NCBI RefSeq assembly: GCF_029589435.1
Contig: NZ_JARRAG010000002.1
Location: forward strand, 3,782,001 to 3,846,000
Source: Paludisphaera mucosa
GTDB lineage: Bacteria; Planctomycetota; Planctomycetia; Isosphaerales; Isosphaeraceae
Length of the DNA stretch: 64,000 bases
Direction of reading: 5' to 3'
The position numbers and the translations under genes were made by a program. Shown one piece after another: positions 63,855 to 64,000 of the stretch; positions within the stretch are counted from its first letter, which is position 1; every line of letters starts with the position of its first letter. The notes beneath the pieces were generated by a model. It ran no database searches. It saw only the letters and a list, made by a program, of their open reading frames with translations, and was not told the DNA's origin.

Positions 63855-64000
63855 TCACGCGACGGCGGCTTTCCGATCCCGGAAGTCGCCGTCGCGGCGG
63901 GCGGAAGCGTCGCGATGGTGGGCTTTCTGGACCCGGATCGCCTGGTGGACGTCACGCAGCGCCAGCTTCGCGGGCTTGTACTTGGGATCGAGCTCGAGCG
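63855..64000 (-). CDS. C-terminal end of an unidentified protein (5' part outside window)
   Basis: Open minus-strand frame of 47 codons ending in TGA at 63857-63855: LELDPKYKPAKLALRDVHQAIRV ... RKAAVA. Codon use fits a real gene. It may be the tail of a helical-repeat or regulatory protein, but nothing can be assigned. Convergent with the sigma factor gene, which ends 40 bases away. Confidence 0.5.
   Translation of the reverse strand, partial: LELDPKYKPAKLALRDVHQAIRVQKAHHRDASARRDGDFRDRKAAVA
63858..63896. terminator. Long hairpin inside the end of the partial gene, possible terminator for the sigma factor gene
   Basis: CGCGACGGCG pairs with CGCCGTCGCG and the stem continues inward with further pairs (about 16, including G-T pairs), loop of 7. 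It begins 43 bases after the sigma factor stop and overlaps the last codons of the convergent gene. No T-run follows. Confidence 0.35.

Noticed and set aside
1-64000. CRISPR array or rRNA operon
   Set aside because: No regularly spaced repeats and no conserved rRNA segments were seen in the window.

Overview
The window is high-GC DNA from a planctomycete, most likely a member of the Isosphaeraceae. The markers are four DUF1559 proteins with prepilin-type N-termini, two proteins with PEP-CTERM sorting signals, a PVC-type heme (CxxCH) dehydrogenase-like protein, a Ser/Thr kinase carrying WD40 repeats, a membrane-tethered ECF sigma factor and many small secreted or lipoprotein genes. I see no prophage, insertion sequence, CRISPR array or rRNA. 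Most long open frames opposite the listed genes are GC-driven shadows and are left out.

Layout. 1-8.9 kb: tail of a rhomboid protein, a glutamine-dependent asparagine synthetase closed by a strong terminator, a membrane protein, a fatty acid desaturase, a PhoPQ-related exported alpha/beta hydrolase, a large rhomboid protease and an MlaE-like permease. 9-14.1 kb: a same-strand cluster around 2-hydroxy acids (LhgO-like oxidase, Tat-exported D-2-hydroxyacid dehydrogenase, LarA-like protein, HAD phosphatase). 14.2-19.8 kb: two DUF1559 proteins, a lipoprotein, an EEP-family hydrolase, a Nudix hydrolase and an HtrA-type protease. 20-26.8 kb: a small exported protein, a two-domain AhpD-like protein interrupted by an in-frame TGA, the PVC-type cytochrome and a family 2 glycosyltransferase. 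26.8-36.7 kb, minus strand: WD40 kinase, bestrophin, a clan GH-A glycoside hydrolase and a TPR metallopeptidase. 36.8-38.3 kb: a cobalamin riboswitch followed by a PEP-CTERM protein. 38.3-44.6 kb: a conserved small protein, a RoxA-like di-heme cytochrome, a membrane dipeptidase and a three-gene HTTM/DCC operon. 44.9-54 kb: a Cys-Tyr-Ser-repeat exported protein, a second PEP-CTERM protein, a HAD-ATPase fusion, small lipoproteins, two more DUF1559 genes and a gene present in two base-identical copies. 54-64 kb: acetolactate synthase, acetyl-CoA hydrolase/CoA transferase, a degenerate NtrC-type regulator, a Xer recombinase, an initiator tRNA, a thioesterase, the membrane ECF sigma factor and the end of one more gene.

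The points most worth following up are the cobalamin riboswitch in front of a surface-type protein, the in-frame TGA (which would create a U-x-x-C motif if read as selenocysteine), the perfect 332-bp gene duplication, the atypical initiator tRNA and the hydroxy-acid cluster with a Tat-exported dehydrogenase. All functional calls come from reading sequence motifs; no database search was run.
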